Below, piece after piece: positions 18,340 through 26,863 of a stretch of DNA of 64,000 nt (the stretch's first letter is position 1; each line of letters starts with the position of its first letter). A program made the translations under genes and the position numbers. Location of the stretch: positions 62,001 through 126,000 of the forward strand of contig NZ_JAUFQG010000004.1 of the NCBI RefSeq assembly GCF_030409605.1, written 5' to 3'. The stretch comes from Simiduia curdlanivorans (lineage in GTDB: Bacteria > Pseudomonadota > Gammaproteobacteria > Pseudomonadales > Cellvibrionaceae). The notes under the pieces were generated by a model. It was not told where the DNA came from. It was given only the letters and a program-made list of their open reading frames with translations, and searched no databases.

Positions 18340-18867
18340 CTATTCCTTTTCCTCAATTCGTAAGCTTCTTGGTCTTTCAATCCAACCATTTAAGCCATCT
18401 GACACTATTTCTAAAAACTCAATTTGAGCCTGATTAATGGAAACGACATGGCCATGATTACGGCCGACATAATTTCCTTGCCGCACACGATGTACGCCAC
18501 CTTTATCGTCTGAGACCAATGCCCACAAGGTGCCGTCTTTCTCAATCGTCCCCACCATTTTCAACACGCTAACCGAGTAATTTTCGAGATGCTCGCGCTC
18601 TCTGTTGAAATCAGGCTGGATTTTTTTACCAGCAGAACGCAACAATTGTTGCAACTCAACAACAGGTCGATCAAAGGGGCTTCTCAGCAGCATAGCGCCG
18701 TAATTAAACGCTTCATAAGGCCGAAACGAAGGCACAGGATCAATAGGCCCTGCCTGCCGAGCCTTTACGCTTGCCACATATGCCTTCAGATCAGAATCGT
18801 CGTGAACACTACAAGCCGACAAGCCGCCGCAAACAACTAAGAAAGCAATACGATTAATCAATGTCAT
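18340..18867 (-). CDS. pilP: Type IV pilus pilotin-like lipoprotein PilP
   Basis: The 175-residue protein carries a lipobox LSAC with the lipidated cysteine at position 19. The C-terminal beta domain includes GTLWALVSDDKGGVHRV and the segment GNYVGRNHG. PilP links the inner-membrane PilN/PilO complex to the N0 domain of PilQ. Its start codon overlaps the pilO stop (TAATG), and pilQ follows 5 bases later. Confidence 0.95.
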   Translation of the reverse strand: MTLINRIAFLVVCGGLSACSVHDDSDLKAYVASVKARQAGPIDPVPSFRPYEAFNYGAMLLRSPFDRPVVELQQLLRSAGKKIQPDFNREREHLENYSVSVLKMVGTIEKDGTLWALVSDDKGGVHRVRQGNYVGRNHGHVVSINQAQIEFLEIVSDGLNGWIERPRSLRIEEKE

Positions 18868-19481
18868 TATTGCTCTCCCTGCGACTTGTAACGGTAGGTT
18901 TTAGCCGAAATATTCATCTGCAGGAAGGTACCTTCCTTATTTGGCTCGATGAGGTAATCGTGCAAGGTGACGATGCGCGGCATGCTGGAAATACCAGACA
19001 CAAAGGCGCCAAAATCGTGATAACCACCTTGAACAACAATTTTAATGGGCAGCTCGATATAAAACTCCGCAGCAACCTCGGGCTCAAGTTTAATACTGTC
19101 GATGGACAAACCACTTGATGAGCCCTTCTCATCAATATCTTCTAGCAGGCCAGGAACTTCAGTATCGCTCGGCAACTGCGAAACTAACGCACCTAACGAC
19201 TGCTCCATTTCAACCATTTGCTGTCGATAGGCTTCAAGATTCGCGGCCTGTTCACTTTTATCTTCAAACGACTTCCTCAGCTGCACTTCTTTGGCCGCGG
19301 ACGAAGCAAGTTGAACTTCCAAGTCTTTAACGAAAAGGAAATAGGTTAATGCACCAATCGCAACGGCCATTATTATTGCCAGCATAGCCTTGACCCATGC
19401 GGGCCATATGCCTATCTTTTCCCAATCGACATCAGCTATATCAAAATTCTGAATTTGCTCAAGAGCATCTGCAAACGCCAT
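18867..19481 (-). CDS. pilO: Type IV pilus inner-membrane protein PilO
   Basis: The 204-residue protein has a short cytoplasmic start and one membrane helix at about 29-50 (KAMLAIIMAVAIGALTYFLF). A coiled coil of about 55-100 is followed by a ferredoxin-like periplasmic domain. PilO pairs with PilN in the alignment complex of the pilus machine. It sits 2 bases after pilN and overlaps pilP by one base. Confidence 0.95.
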   Translation of the reverse strand: MAFADALEQIQNFDIADVDWEKIGIWPAWVKAMLAIIMAVAIGALTYFLFVKDLEVQLASSAAKEVQLRKSFEDKSEQAANLEAYRQQMVEMEQSLGALVSQLPSDTEVPGLLEDIDEKGSSSGLSIDSIKLEPEVAAEFYIELPIKIVVQGGYHDFGAFVSGISSMPRIVTLHDYLIEPNKEGTFLQMNISAKTYRYKSQGEQ

Positions 19482-19483
19482 GA

Positions 19484-20050
19484 TTATTTGCCTTCCTCTT
19501 GCTCTGACTTCGGCACAGCGGTACGCACCGACATGCTAAATTTATTTGCCAACTCACCCTCTTCTGGCGCAGCCGCCACAGAAGTCAAATTTGGCGATTG
19601 AAACCAATCGGACTCATCAAGATTTCGCATTAACGAGGAGACGCGATTGTTTGATTCGGCAATGCCCGAAATATCAATTTTGTCTCCCGTGCGCTTCAAG
19701 TTTAAGACAAAAACACCATCGGGAATGGCGCGGGCCATCTCGTCAAAATAGCGCACGATTACCGGTCTTGTGCCTTGCAAGCCTTGAATAACACGCATGC
19801 GGTCTATCAGTTCCGCTTTGCGTTTTTTCAAGTCGCGAATTTCAGCCACTTGCTTTTCTAACTGCTGTATCTCGCGCTCAAGAGTGGCATTGCGTTGATT
19901 CTGAAATTCAATGTCACCCTCAACACTGGCAACCCACATATAAGCGAGAGCGGCGGCAATGATAAACACACCCCCGAGGATGGTGAAATATTCCTGTTTT
20001 TTCTCTTGGCGGTATTGATCGCGCCAAGGCAATAAGTTTATGCGTGACAT
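19484..20050 (-). CDS. pilN: Type IV pilus inner-membrane protein PilN
   Basis: The protein has 188 residues. The N-terminal motif INLLPWRDQYR binds in the groove of PilM and is diagnostic. A membrane helix at about 22-42, a coiled coil and a ferredoxin-like periplasmic domain follow. It overlaps pilM by one base (TAATG), which indicates coupled translation. Confidence 0.96.
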   Translation of the reverse strand: MSRINLLPWRDQYRQEKKQEYFTILGGVFIIAAALAYMWVASVEGDIEFQNQRNATLEREIQQLEKQVAEIRDLKKRKAELIDRMRVIQGLQGTRPVIVRYFDEMARAIPDGVFVLNLKRTGDKIDISGIAESNNRVSSLMRNLDESDWFQSPNLTSVAAAPEEGELANKFSMSVRTAVPKSEQEEGK

Positions 20051-21120
20051 TAGTCTTCAAAGCTCCTCATTGCCAAACCGGTTGCGATCATCAATGAAGG
20101 GGCATCAGCCGCCAGCGCTACCGCATTTACCTTAGGTGAAACAGACATACTGGAAAAAGGGTTAGCGATTGTGGTCTGCGTACCTAGTTTTTCTTCAATC
20201 AATTCTGCCAAGCCTTCCATCGCGGCAACACCGCCAGCTAACACAATATGGTCAACATCGTTGTATTGGCTCGAGGAAAAAAAGAACTGCAATGAGCGAG
20301 TCACCTGTTGAACCACTGATTCCTTAAACTGAAGCAGCACTTCGGTTTCATAATCATCAGGCAAACCACCTTGTTTTTTGGCCAGACCAGCTTCTTCCGC
20401 CGACAAACCGTAACGACGCTGAATTTCTTCGGTTAATTGCTTGCCGCCGAAAAGCTGCTCGCGGGTATAGATGGTTTTGCCCTCGAGCAACACGCTTAAG
20501 GTGGTCATGGTGGCGCCAATATCTAAGATGGCCACCACTTGATCGGAATCATCTTCAAACTGACGCGCGACCAAGGAGAAGGCGCGCTCCATAGTGTAGG
20601 CTTCTACATCCACCACTTTAGGAATCAACCCGGCCTGCTCAAGCACGGCCGAACGCAAATCGACATTTTCGCGTCGACAGGCAGCCAACAACACTTCCAC
20701 TTGATCAGGGTTGCGCGGCGACGGGCCTTGCACCTCAAAATCAATAGCCACTTCTTCAAGTGGGTAGGGAATGTATTGATCGGCCTCTAAGGAAATTTGC
20801 GTTTCCATAGCGTCGTCGGAAAGCCCCGAGGGCATTTCGATCAACTTGGTGATGACCGCAGACCCTGCGACAGCAACCGCTGCATACTGAGTCTTGCATT
20901 TAGCTTGCTGCGCGACCTTTTTGATCACATCAGCCACCACCTCTACATCGGCGATATTCTTCTCCGATACGGCGTTCGGCGGCAGTGCCCGCACAGCGTA
21001 GCTTTCAACGCGGTAACGCTCGCCCTGACGGGAAAGCTCAAGCAGCTTGACCGACGTGGAACTGATATCCAGGCCGATTACCGGTTTTGTCTTTTTCTCG
21101 AGAAATCCCAAAATTCCCAT
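20050..21120 (-). CDS. pilM: Type IV pilus actin-like ATPase PilM
   Basis: The 356-residue protein has the actin/FtsA fold. The phosphate-binding segment IGLDISSTSVKLLEL lies near residue 15, and AILDIGATMTTLSVL near 205. A later nucleotide-site segment IVLAGGVAAMEGL follows near 298. PilM is cytoplasmic and holds the PilN tail, linking the pilus motor to the membrane complex. It is the first gene of the pilMNOPQ operon and diverges from ponA, so both promoters lie within about 21121-21265. Confidence 0.96.
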   Translation of the reverse strand: MGILGFLEKKTKPVIGLDISSTSVKLLELSRQGERYRVESYAVRALPPNAVSEKNIADVEVVADVIKKVAQQAKCKTQYAAVAVAGSAVITKLIEMPSGLSDDAMETQISLEADQYIPYPLEEVAIDFEVQGPSPRNPDQVEVLLAACRRENVDLRSAVLEQAGLIPKVVDVEAYTMERAFSLVARQFEDDSDQVVAILDIGATMTTLSVLLEGKTIYTREQLFGGKQLTEEIQRRYGLSAEEAGLAKKQGGLPDDYETEVLLQFKESVVQQVTRSLQFFFSSSQYNDVDHIVLAGGVAAMEGLAELIEEKLGTQTTIANPFSSMSVSPKVNAVALAADAPSLMIATGLAMRSFED

Positions 21121-21265
21121 TTTCCTATCAATTTCCGTAACTTACAGACAAGTTATGTTATAGCACTTTAACTTAAGCCTGCAACAATAGTGGCAATATG
21201 TAAAGCCCGTAAAAGCCCGTATAATGGCGGGCAAATTGACAAGGCCACCTAAGCTACTAATTCCT

Positions 21266-23797
21266 ATGGAAAAAATATCCAAGAACTACCGCACAGTTCG
21301 CCTAATTTGCTGGCTACTACTGGCCGGAATCAGCGCCACAGCCCTCTCGACAGGCGGGCTATACCTCTATCTGAGCCCAAAACTCCCCTCTGTTGAGGCA
21401 CTTAGGCAGATAAAATTCCAAACACCGCTGCGCATTTACTCTGCAGACGGCAAGCTAATCGGTGAGTTTGGCGAGAAGCGTCGCAGCCCCATTCGCTACG
21501 ATCAGATCCCTCAGGCGTATATCGACGCCATACTCGCCGCCGAAGACGACCAATTCTACAAACATCACGGCGTGTCCATTAAAGGACTTTTGAGAGCAGC
21601 TTCACAAATATTGCAAACAGGGCAGATTCAAGGGGGGGGCAGCACCATCACCATGCAGGTGGCGCGCAATTTCTTCCTTACCTTTGATCAAACCTTCCTG
21701 CGCAAAGCGAACGAAATTTTGCTGGCGATCAAAATTGAGAACGAACTCTCAAAACCAGAAATTTTAGAGCTATACGTCAACAAAATTTACTTAGGTAATC
21801 GAGCCTACGGTATCGAGGCCGCGTCTCAAGTTTACTACGGTAAGAGCATAGACCAACTTAACCTCGCGCAACTGGCTATGATTGCCGGCCTGCCCAAAGC
21901 ACCATCGCGCTACAACCCAATCGCCAACCCGCCCAGAGCCACAATTCGAAGAAATTGGATTCTCGGGCGCATGTTAGAGCTAGGCAAAATCAATCAGGCG
22001 CAGTACACCGAGGCGCTAAACACCCCACTAAGCGCTCGCTTCCACGAGTTAGCGCTGGATTTAAGTTCGCCTTACGTGGCGGAGGTCGCGCGCCAACAGG
22101 TGATCGACTTTTACGGCGAGGACGCCTATAGCGATGGCCTCAAGGTTTACACCACTATCGACACCAAACTGCAGGAAACGGCTCAGAAGGCCGTGGTTAG
22201 CGGGTTACTTACCTATGATTCTAGGCACGGCTATCGTGGCCCGGAAAAGACCATAAAGCTCAATGACAACATCAGCGAACCCGAGGAGCGGCAAAAGGCC
22301 TATCTGGAAGAGTTGAATAAAATCCCTGTTTTAGGCGGATTACAGCCAGCCATTATCACCGAAGTATTCGAACAAAGCGCCACGGCGCTGCTCGGCGATG
22401 GCAACAACATTACCTTGGAGTGGGAACAGGGATTGGCGAGCGCACAGCGTTACATCAATGAAGACCGCGTAGGCTCGCCGCCGACCAAGGCAAGCCAAAT
22501 TCTGAGCGAGGGCGACTTGGTTAGACTACTGCCCCAATCAGACCAGCAATGGCAGCTATCCCAAGTGCCCGCGGCGCAATCGGCGCTGGTTGCGCTCAAC
22601 CCAGAAGATGGCGCTATTGTGTCCTTGGTGGGCGGCTTCGATTTCCGTCAAAGCCACTTCAACCGAGCCGTACAAGCGGAGCGCCAGCCCGGCTCGAGCT
22701 TTAAACCCTTTATTTATACCGCGGCACTCGAAAGCGGCTTCACCCCGGCGACGCTGATCAATGACGCCCCCATCGTGTTCGAAGACGCCAGCCTTGAAGG
22801 CACCTGGCGCCCCGAAAATGACAGCGGCCAATTTCTAGGCCCGACGAGAATGCGTCAGGCGCTATATCAATCGCGCAATTTAGTTTCCATTCGTATCCTG
22901 CGCTCAATGGGCATCCGACCCACCATCGAAAAAATGGCGCGCTTTGGTTTCGACACCGGCAAACTACCGCGCGACCTATCCCTAGCGCTGGGCAGCCACG
23001 CTGTCACGCCGCTACAAATTGCCACGGGCTACGCCGTGTTTGCCAACGGTGGTTTCCGCGTAGAGCCCTACCTAGTGAAATCGATTGCCGATGTCAAAGG
23101 CGACCTCATTTTTGAAGAAAACCCCTTGGTGGCCTGCCGCCTTTGCCCAGAGCGACTCGCCCATAAGCAAAAAGAAGAGGTCGAAACAGAGATAGAAACT
23201 ACTGAGGACGAGGCCGAAACACTAGACGACTTACTGGCCGAAACAGCACCGAGTGAGCCCCCAGCCGTCGATATGACAGCGACCAAACCAGTCAGGCTAG
23301 CCAAGCGAATTCTCGATGAACGCGACGCCTTTATCATCGACTCGATGCTGCGCGACGTGGTGAAAAAAGGCACAGGTAAAAAAGCCATGGCCCTTGGTCG
23401 CGACGATTTAGCGGGTAAAACCGGGACCACCAACGGCCCTAGGGATGCTTGGTTCTCCGGCTACAACCACCAATTGGTGGCCACAGCCTGGCTCGGCTTC
23501 GATCAAAACTTCAATTTGGGTCGGCGCGAATACGGCGGCTCCGCCGCACTGCCGGTGTGGATCGACTTTATGAGCATCGCACTCGATGGCATGCCCGAAG
23601 CGCACCGCCGTCAACCCGATGGCATTATCACGGTACGCATCGACCCAAAAACCGGTAAACGCGCACAGCCAGGCAGTAGCGGTGCGATATTTGAAATATT
23701 CAAAGTAGAGAATGCACCCGAGGAGTCAGACGCTACCCACTCGCAGCAAGAATCCTTGGACGAAAGCGACGAAACCTTGCCGGAGGAGCTGTTTTAA
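21266..23797 (+). CDS. ponA: Penicillin-binding protein 1A
   Basis: The ATG at 21266 gives 843 residues and places a membrane helix at about 12-35; an in-frame ATG at 21224 overlaps a TATAAT-like box and is less likely. The glycosyltransferase domain (about 50-225) shows EDDQFYKHHGV and GGGSTITMQVARN. The transpeptidase domain has the SxxK motif in PGSSFKPF, SRN in YQSRNLV and KTGTTN. Between the last two is an acidic, unordered insert (about residues 635-675). The enzyme polymerises and cross-links peptidoglycan from the inner membrane. It diverges from pilM exactly as in Pseudomonas. Confidence 0.95.
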   Translation: MEKISKNYRTVRLICWLLLAGISATALSTGGLYLYLSPKLPSVEALRQIKFQTPLRIYSADGKLIGEFGEKRRSPIRYDQIPQAYIDAILAAEDDQFYKHHGVSIKGLLRAASQILQTGQIQGGGSTITMQVARNFFLTFDQTFLRKANEILLAIKIENELSKPEILELYVNKIYLGNRAYGIEAASQVYYGKSIDQLNLAQLAMIAGLPKAPSRYNPIANPPRATIRRNWILGRMLELGKINQAQYTEALNTPLSARFHELALDLSSPYVAEVARQQVIDFYGEDAYSDGLKVYTTIDTKLQETAQKAVVSGLLTYDSRHGYRGPEKTIKLNDNISEPEERQKAYLEELNKIPVLGGLQPAIITEVFEQSATALLGDGNNITLEWEQGLASAQRYINEDRVGSPPTKASQILSEGDLVRLLPQSDQQWQLSQVPAAQSALVALNPEDGAIVSLVGGFDFRQSHFNRAVQAERQPGSSFKPFIYTAALESGFTPATLINDAPIVFEDASLEGTWRPENDSGQFLGPTRMRQALYQSRNLVSIRILRSMGIRPTIEKMARFGFDTGKLPRDLSLALGSHAVTPLQIATGYAVFANGGFRVEPYLVKSIADVKGDLIFEENPLVACRLCPERLAHKQKEEVETEIETTEDEAETLDDLLAETAPSEPPAVDMTATKPVRLAKRILDERDAFIIDSMLRDVVKKGTGKKAMALGRDDLAGKTGTTNGPRDAWFSGYNHQLVATAWLGFDQNFNLGRREYGGSAALPVWIDFMSIALDGMPEAHRRQPDGIITVRIDPKTGKRAQPGSSGAIFEIFKVENAPEESDATHSQQESLDESDETLPEELF

Positions 23798-24150
23798 ACC
23801 AACAACAAGAGCGCAAGCCATTACTGCCCTTAGTCATGTCGCGGGAGAGCTTGGTGCCGCTACTAGCGACCGTCACCCGCATGGGATCAGATCGCTGATA
23901 GAAAAGCATGCTTTGCCGCGCTAGCAAGGCCCACAATGTGTCATTGTGGGCCGGTGCCGAGGGGCGAGTGTTGAGACTAGATGGACGTATTCACATCGTG
24001 TCGCTAGTGCGGGCACCAAACTCACGCCCAAGCATACGCCGAGATGTCGATTCTATTGTGGGGCTTAAAACCTACCGATGATCGCGTCGTTTTTGTGAGA
24101 CAGCCTTGGGCGCATGTCCCTTTTTATAAAACCCTGGCGCTGCCGCAATC
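23798..24150. other. Intergenic region between ponA and maeB
   Basis: Convergent genes end on both sides of these 353 bases. Apart from the perfect hairpin at 23928-23952 I see no supported gene. Short open frames here have no recognisable similarity. Confidence 0.5.
23928..23952. other. Perfect 11-bp hairpin
   Basis: GGCCCACAATG at 23928-23938 pairs with CATTGTGGGCC at 23942-23952 around the loop TGT. No T run follows on either strand, so it is not a classic terminator. It may still stabilise the ponA or maeB message ends. Confidence 0.6.
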
Positions 24151-25434
24151 TCACTTTACATCCTGGAGCCCACCCAGTGGGTAGTGCGCAGGAAAGGGTA
24201 AGTGAGCAACGCCGGTATCCACCGCAGCTTGAGCCACCGCCGCTGCGACTCGACCCAACAAACGCGCATCGGTAGGCTTGGGAATAATATACTCCGGGCC
24301 AAAGCTCAGTGCCGCGCCGCCATAGGCTTTGCTGACATCGTCTGTCACCGTCTCTTTTGCAATGCTGCGAATAGCCTCAACCGCGGCTAATTTCATCGCC
24401 TCATTGATGATGCGCGCCCGCACATCCAAAGCGCCACGAAACAAAAACGGGAAACACAAGACATTGTTAACTTGATTAGGATAATCCGACCGGCCCGTCG
24501 CCATAATCAAATCCTGACGCACCTGATGAGCCAGCTCGGGCGCAATTTCCGGGTCGGGGTTAGAGCAGGCGAACACAATAGGCCTTGCCGCCATTTTCGC
24601 CAGCTGCTCGGCGCTCAACAGATCTGGGCCAGATACACCGAGAAACACATCGGCGCCTTCGATGGCATCATCGAGCGTGCGTAGGTGGGTTTGATTGGCA
24701 AACTGCGCCTTGTATTCATTGATATCATCGCGCTCGGCGTGAATCACACCCTTGCTATCGAGCATGGTGATGTTTTCTCGTCGCGCGCCGGCCGATATCA
24801 TTAAATTGCAACAGGCAGTGGCGGCAGCGCCGGCACCCAAGCACACGATTCTGACCTCAGTGATAGATTTATCTTGTATTTCCAAAGCGTTCAACAAACC
24901 TGCCGTGGTGACAATGGCGGTGCCGTGTTGATCGTCGTGAAACACCGGAATATCGCACAACTCTTTTAGTATGCGCTCAATCTCAAAGCACTCAGGCGCC
25001 TTAATATCTTCGAGATTAATACCGCCAAAACTCAGGGCAATATTGGCAACGGTATCGATAAATGCCTGCGGGCTATCCGATGACACTTCCAAATCGATCG
25101 AGTTAATACCGGCGAAGCGTTTAAATAACAGGCACTTGCCTTCCATAACCGGTTTCGAGGCCAAAGGCCCTAAATTACCAAGGCCCAAAATTGCACTGCC
25201 ATCAGAGATAACAGCGACAAGATTACCTTTACCTGTATATCGGTAGGCATTCTCTGGATCTCTCGCAATTTCGCGCACTGGCTCAGCCACACCGGGGCTG
25301 TATGCTAAAGATAAATCTTCCTGCGTTTCCGCAGGTTTGGACAACTCTATACTCAACTTTCCCGGAACCGGAAAAGCATGGTAATCAAGTGCCGCTTTTT
25401 TACGCGACTCTCCTGATGCTGATAACTCGGACAT
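24151..25434 (-). CDS. NAD(P)-dependent malic enzyme, short form
   Basis: The ATG at 25434 gives 427 residues and the family start (KKAALDYHAFPVPGK); a TTG at 25491 in frame is less likely. The malic N-terminal domain includes the catalytic region SLAYSPGVAEP and VISDGSAILGLGNLG. The metal site is in FHDDQHGTAIV. The NAD(P) domain has CLGAGAAATACC. It lacks the phosphotransacetylase-like tail of E. coli MaeB, so it belongs to the short form common in Pseudomonas next to ponA. It decarboxylates malate to pyruvate. Cofactor preference cannot be settled from the sequence. Confidence 0.93.
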   Translation of the reverse strand: MSELSASGESRKKAALDYHAFPVPGKLSIELSKPAETQEDLSLAYSPGVAEPVREIARDPENAYRYTGKGNLVAVISDGSAILGLGNLGPLASKPVMEGKCLLFKRFAGINSIDLEVSSDSPQAFIDTVANIALSFGGINLEDIKAPECFEIERILKELCDIPVFHDDQHGTAIVTTAGLLNALEIQDKSITEVRIVCLGAGAAATACCNLMISAGARRENITMLDSKGVIHAERDDINEYKAQFANQTHLRTLDDAIEGADVFLGVSGPDLLSAEQLAKMAARPIVFACSNPDPEIAPELAHQVRQDLIMATGRSDYPNQVNNVLCFPFLFRGALDVRARIINEAMKLAAVEAIRSIAKETVTDDVSKAYGGAALSFGPEYIIPKPTDARLLGRVAAAVAQAAVDTGVAHLPFPAHYPLGGLQDVK

Positions 25435-25555
25435 GGTTGCAACCGCCAATTTTGTAGTTTTTTTAATTGTGATCTCTCGTAGGGAGCGCAAGGATACAGG
25501 CTTGCCTTACCCCCCTCAAGCGCGCTGCAGATAAGATCTAGAATGTTTCTTAAGG

Positions 25556-26350
25556 CTAGTTCACGCGAAGAGCATAAGGCGTGCGCACCTGCAACTTCCA
25601 AGGCGTGTAACCCTTTTGTAGATGATCGGATGTGTTAGAACGGTCCACAACCCAACCTTCAACTTCAATCTGATTCGCCACGTCAAAGCCAGCAGGAAAA
25701 TCGTCGAAGTATTCGAGGTCATGCTTTTTAATCTGAATCGCTAACACGCCATCTAGCTCGAGCCAGTAATCGCCGGCGCGGGTTTTAGTGATTTTGGAAA
25801 CTTTCCCGCTAACACGCTGAAAACCAGCGCGGGATAAGTGCCGTGCGGCGATGGCTTGGTTGGCGGCCCAAACACCCACTTTGCCAGCTTTCGGCTCGCT
25901 CGCGAGGTTAAAATAACAAGCGGCGTGTGCCAAATTGGGTGGCACAGCTAGGGGCACAGCTAGGCCTTTTATCAATAGATGTTCAGCCAAACTTTGCCCT
26001 TTGCCGTCTAGCAGGTGCGCCAGCCAGCGACCGTAGCGGTCTTGGTGCTCGCGATCAAAAACGAGAAACAGCCGATCGCGCGAGTTCAACCACTGCCTGG
26101 CTTGCTCTGTAGCCTCTCGGGCATAGGCCTGATCAACGCCGCCTTTGTGATCCAACTCTGGGGTGTTGATATTGAGCAATCGCACCTTGCGACCGTCTAC
26201 CAGTTGCACCGTATCGCCGTCGTATACCCGTGCTACCTCCACCGGCTCCAAGCCTTTTACGATGTCTGGCGCGAAGCAACTTGGCCAAACCTCACTAGCC
26301 AGCGCTTCACCAGCCAAAAGCAATGTGCCCAACAACAGCCTTACCTGCAT
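25556..26350 (-). CDS. Thermonuclease (SNase-like) family protein, secreted
   Basis: The 264-residue protein has a signal peptide (about residues 1-18, ending ALAS). The staphylococcal-nuclease OB fold covers about 35-165. Its active-site segments are visible: VYDGDTVQL, VRLLNINTPE and the arginine of DRYGRWLAH. The C-terminal 90 residues look like an OB-fold extension found in gammaproteobacterial homologues (VSGKVSKITKTRAGDYW). Export to the periplasm or outside and cleavage of nucleic acids are inferred from the family. It lies between maeB and rpmE, as in Pseudomonas. Confidence 0.85.
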   Translation of the reverse strand: MQVRLLLGTLLLAGEALASEVWPSCFAPDIVKGLEPVEVARVYDGDTVQLVDGRKVRLLNINTPELDHKGGVDQAYAREATEQARQWLNSRDRLFLVFDREHQDRYGRWLAHLLDGKGQSLAEHLLIKGLAVPLAVPPNLAHAACYFNLASEPKAGKVGVWAANQAIAARHLSRAGFQRVSGKVSKITKTRAGDYWLELDGVLAIQIKKHDLEYFDDFPAGFDVANQIEVEGWVVDRSNTSDHLQKGYTPWKLQVRTPYALRVN

Positions 26351-26436
26351 CTTCAGCCCTCAATTTTTATTGCTATTGAGCTTAAACCAATTTCACCAGC
26401 TTGGGTCCAAGCCTCGGCGACAAAGCGAGCAGGCAC

Positions 26437-26465
26437 AAAAAAGCCGCGACATGCGCGGCTTTTTC
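26437..26465 (-). terminator. Rho-independent terminator after rpmE
   Basis: The stem GCCGCG (26443-26448) pairs with CGCGGC (26454-26459) around ACATG. It is flanked by six A bases and a T run, so it works on both strands. It lies 19 bases after the rpmE stop. Confidence 0.9.
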
Positions 26466-26483
26466 AACACGTAAACGCTTAGC

Positions 26484-26699
26484 TTATTTGGCAGTGCCAC
26501 GGCCAGCGAAACGCTTCTTGAAGCGGTCGATACGACCACCGGTGTCGGCAACTTTCTGCTTACCGGTGTAGAATGGGTGACATTCTGAACAGATATCAAC
26601 ATGGAAGTCTTGACCCAGTGTTGAGGCTGTTTCGATTTTGTTACCGCAGCTGCAGCTTGCAACTACAGGTACGTAATTTGGATGGATATCAGCTTTCAT
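26484..26699 (-). CDS. rpmE: 50S ribosomal protein L31, zinc-binding form
   Basis: The ATG at 26699 gives the usual 71 residues beginning MKADIHPNY. Two cysteine pairs, CSC near residue 16-18 and CSEC near 37-40, mark the zinc-containing C+ form rather than the zinc-free paralogue used in zinc starvation. The conserved HPFYTGKQK follows. It diverges from priA and is closed by its own terminator. Confidence 0.97.
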   Translation of the reverse strand: MKADIHPNYVPVVASCSCGNKIETASTLGQDFHVDICSECHPFYTGKQKVADTGGRIDRFKKRFAGRGTAK

Positions 26700-26863
26700 T
26701 TCGAAGTTTCCCAGTGTGTGCCGCCACCCGATCTTGTGCCGGGCACCGCACAAAGGTTAATGTTAGCGGTTTCAAGGATCGCGCATACTACCAGAATCCA
26801 TCCGCCTGACAAGCGCTATTGTGTAATTTTTCAACAGGTCGCCACGGCGCAAAACCCTCTTTC

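Noticed and set aside
21220..21225. TATAAT box before ponA
   Set aside because: It matches a -10 box, but no -35 with good spacing is seen. It is kept only as a hint for choosing the later ATG.
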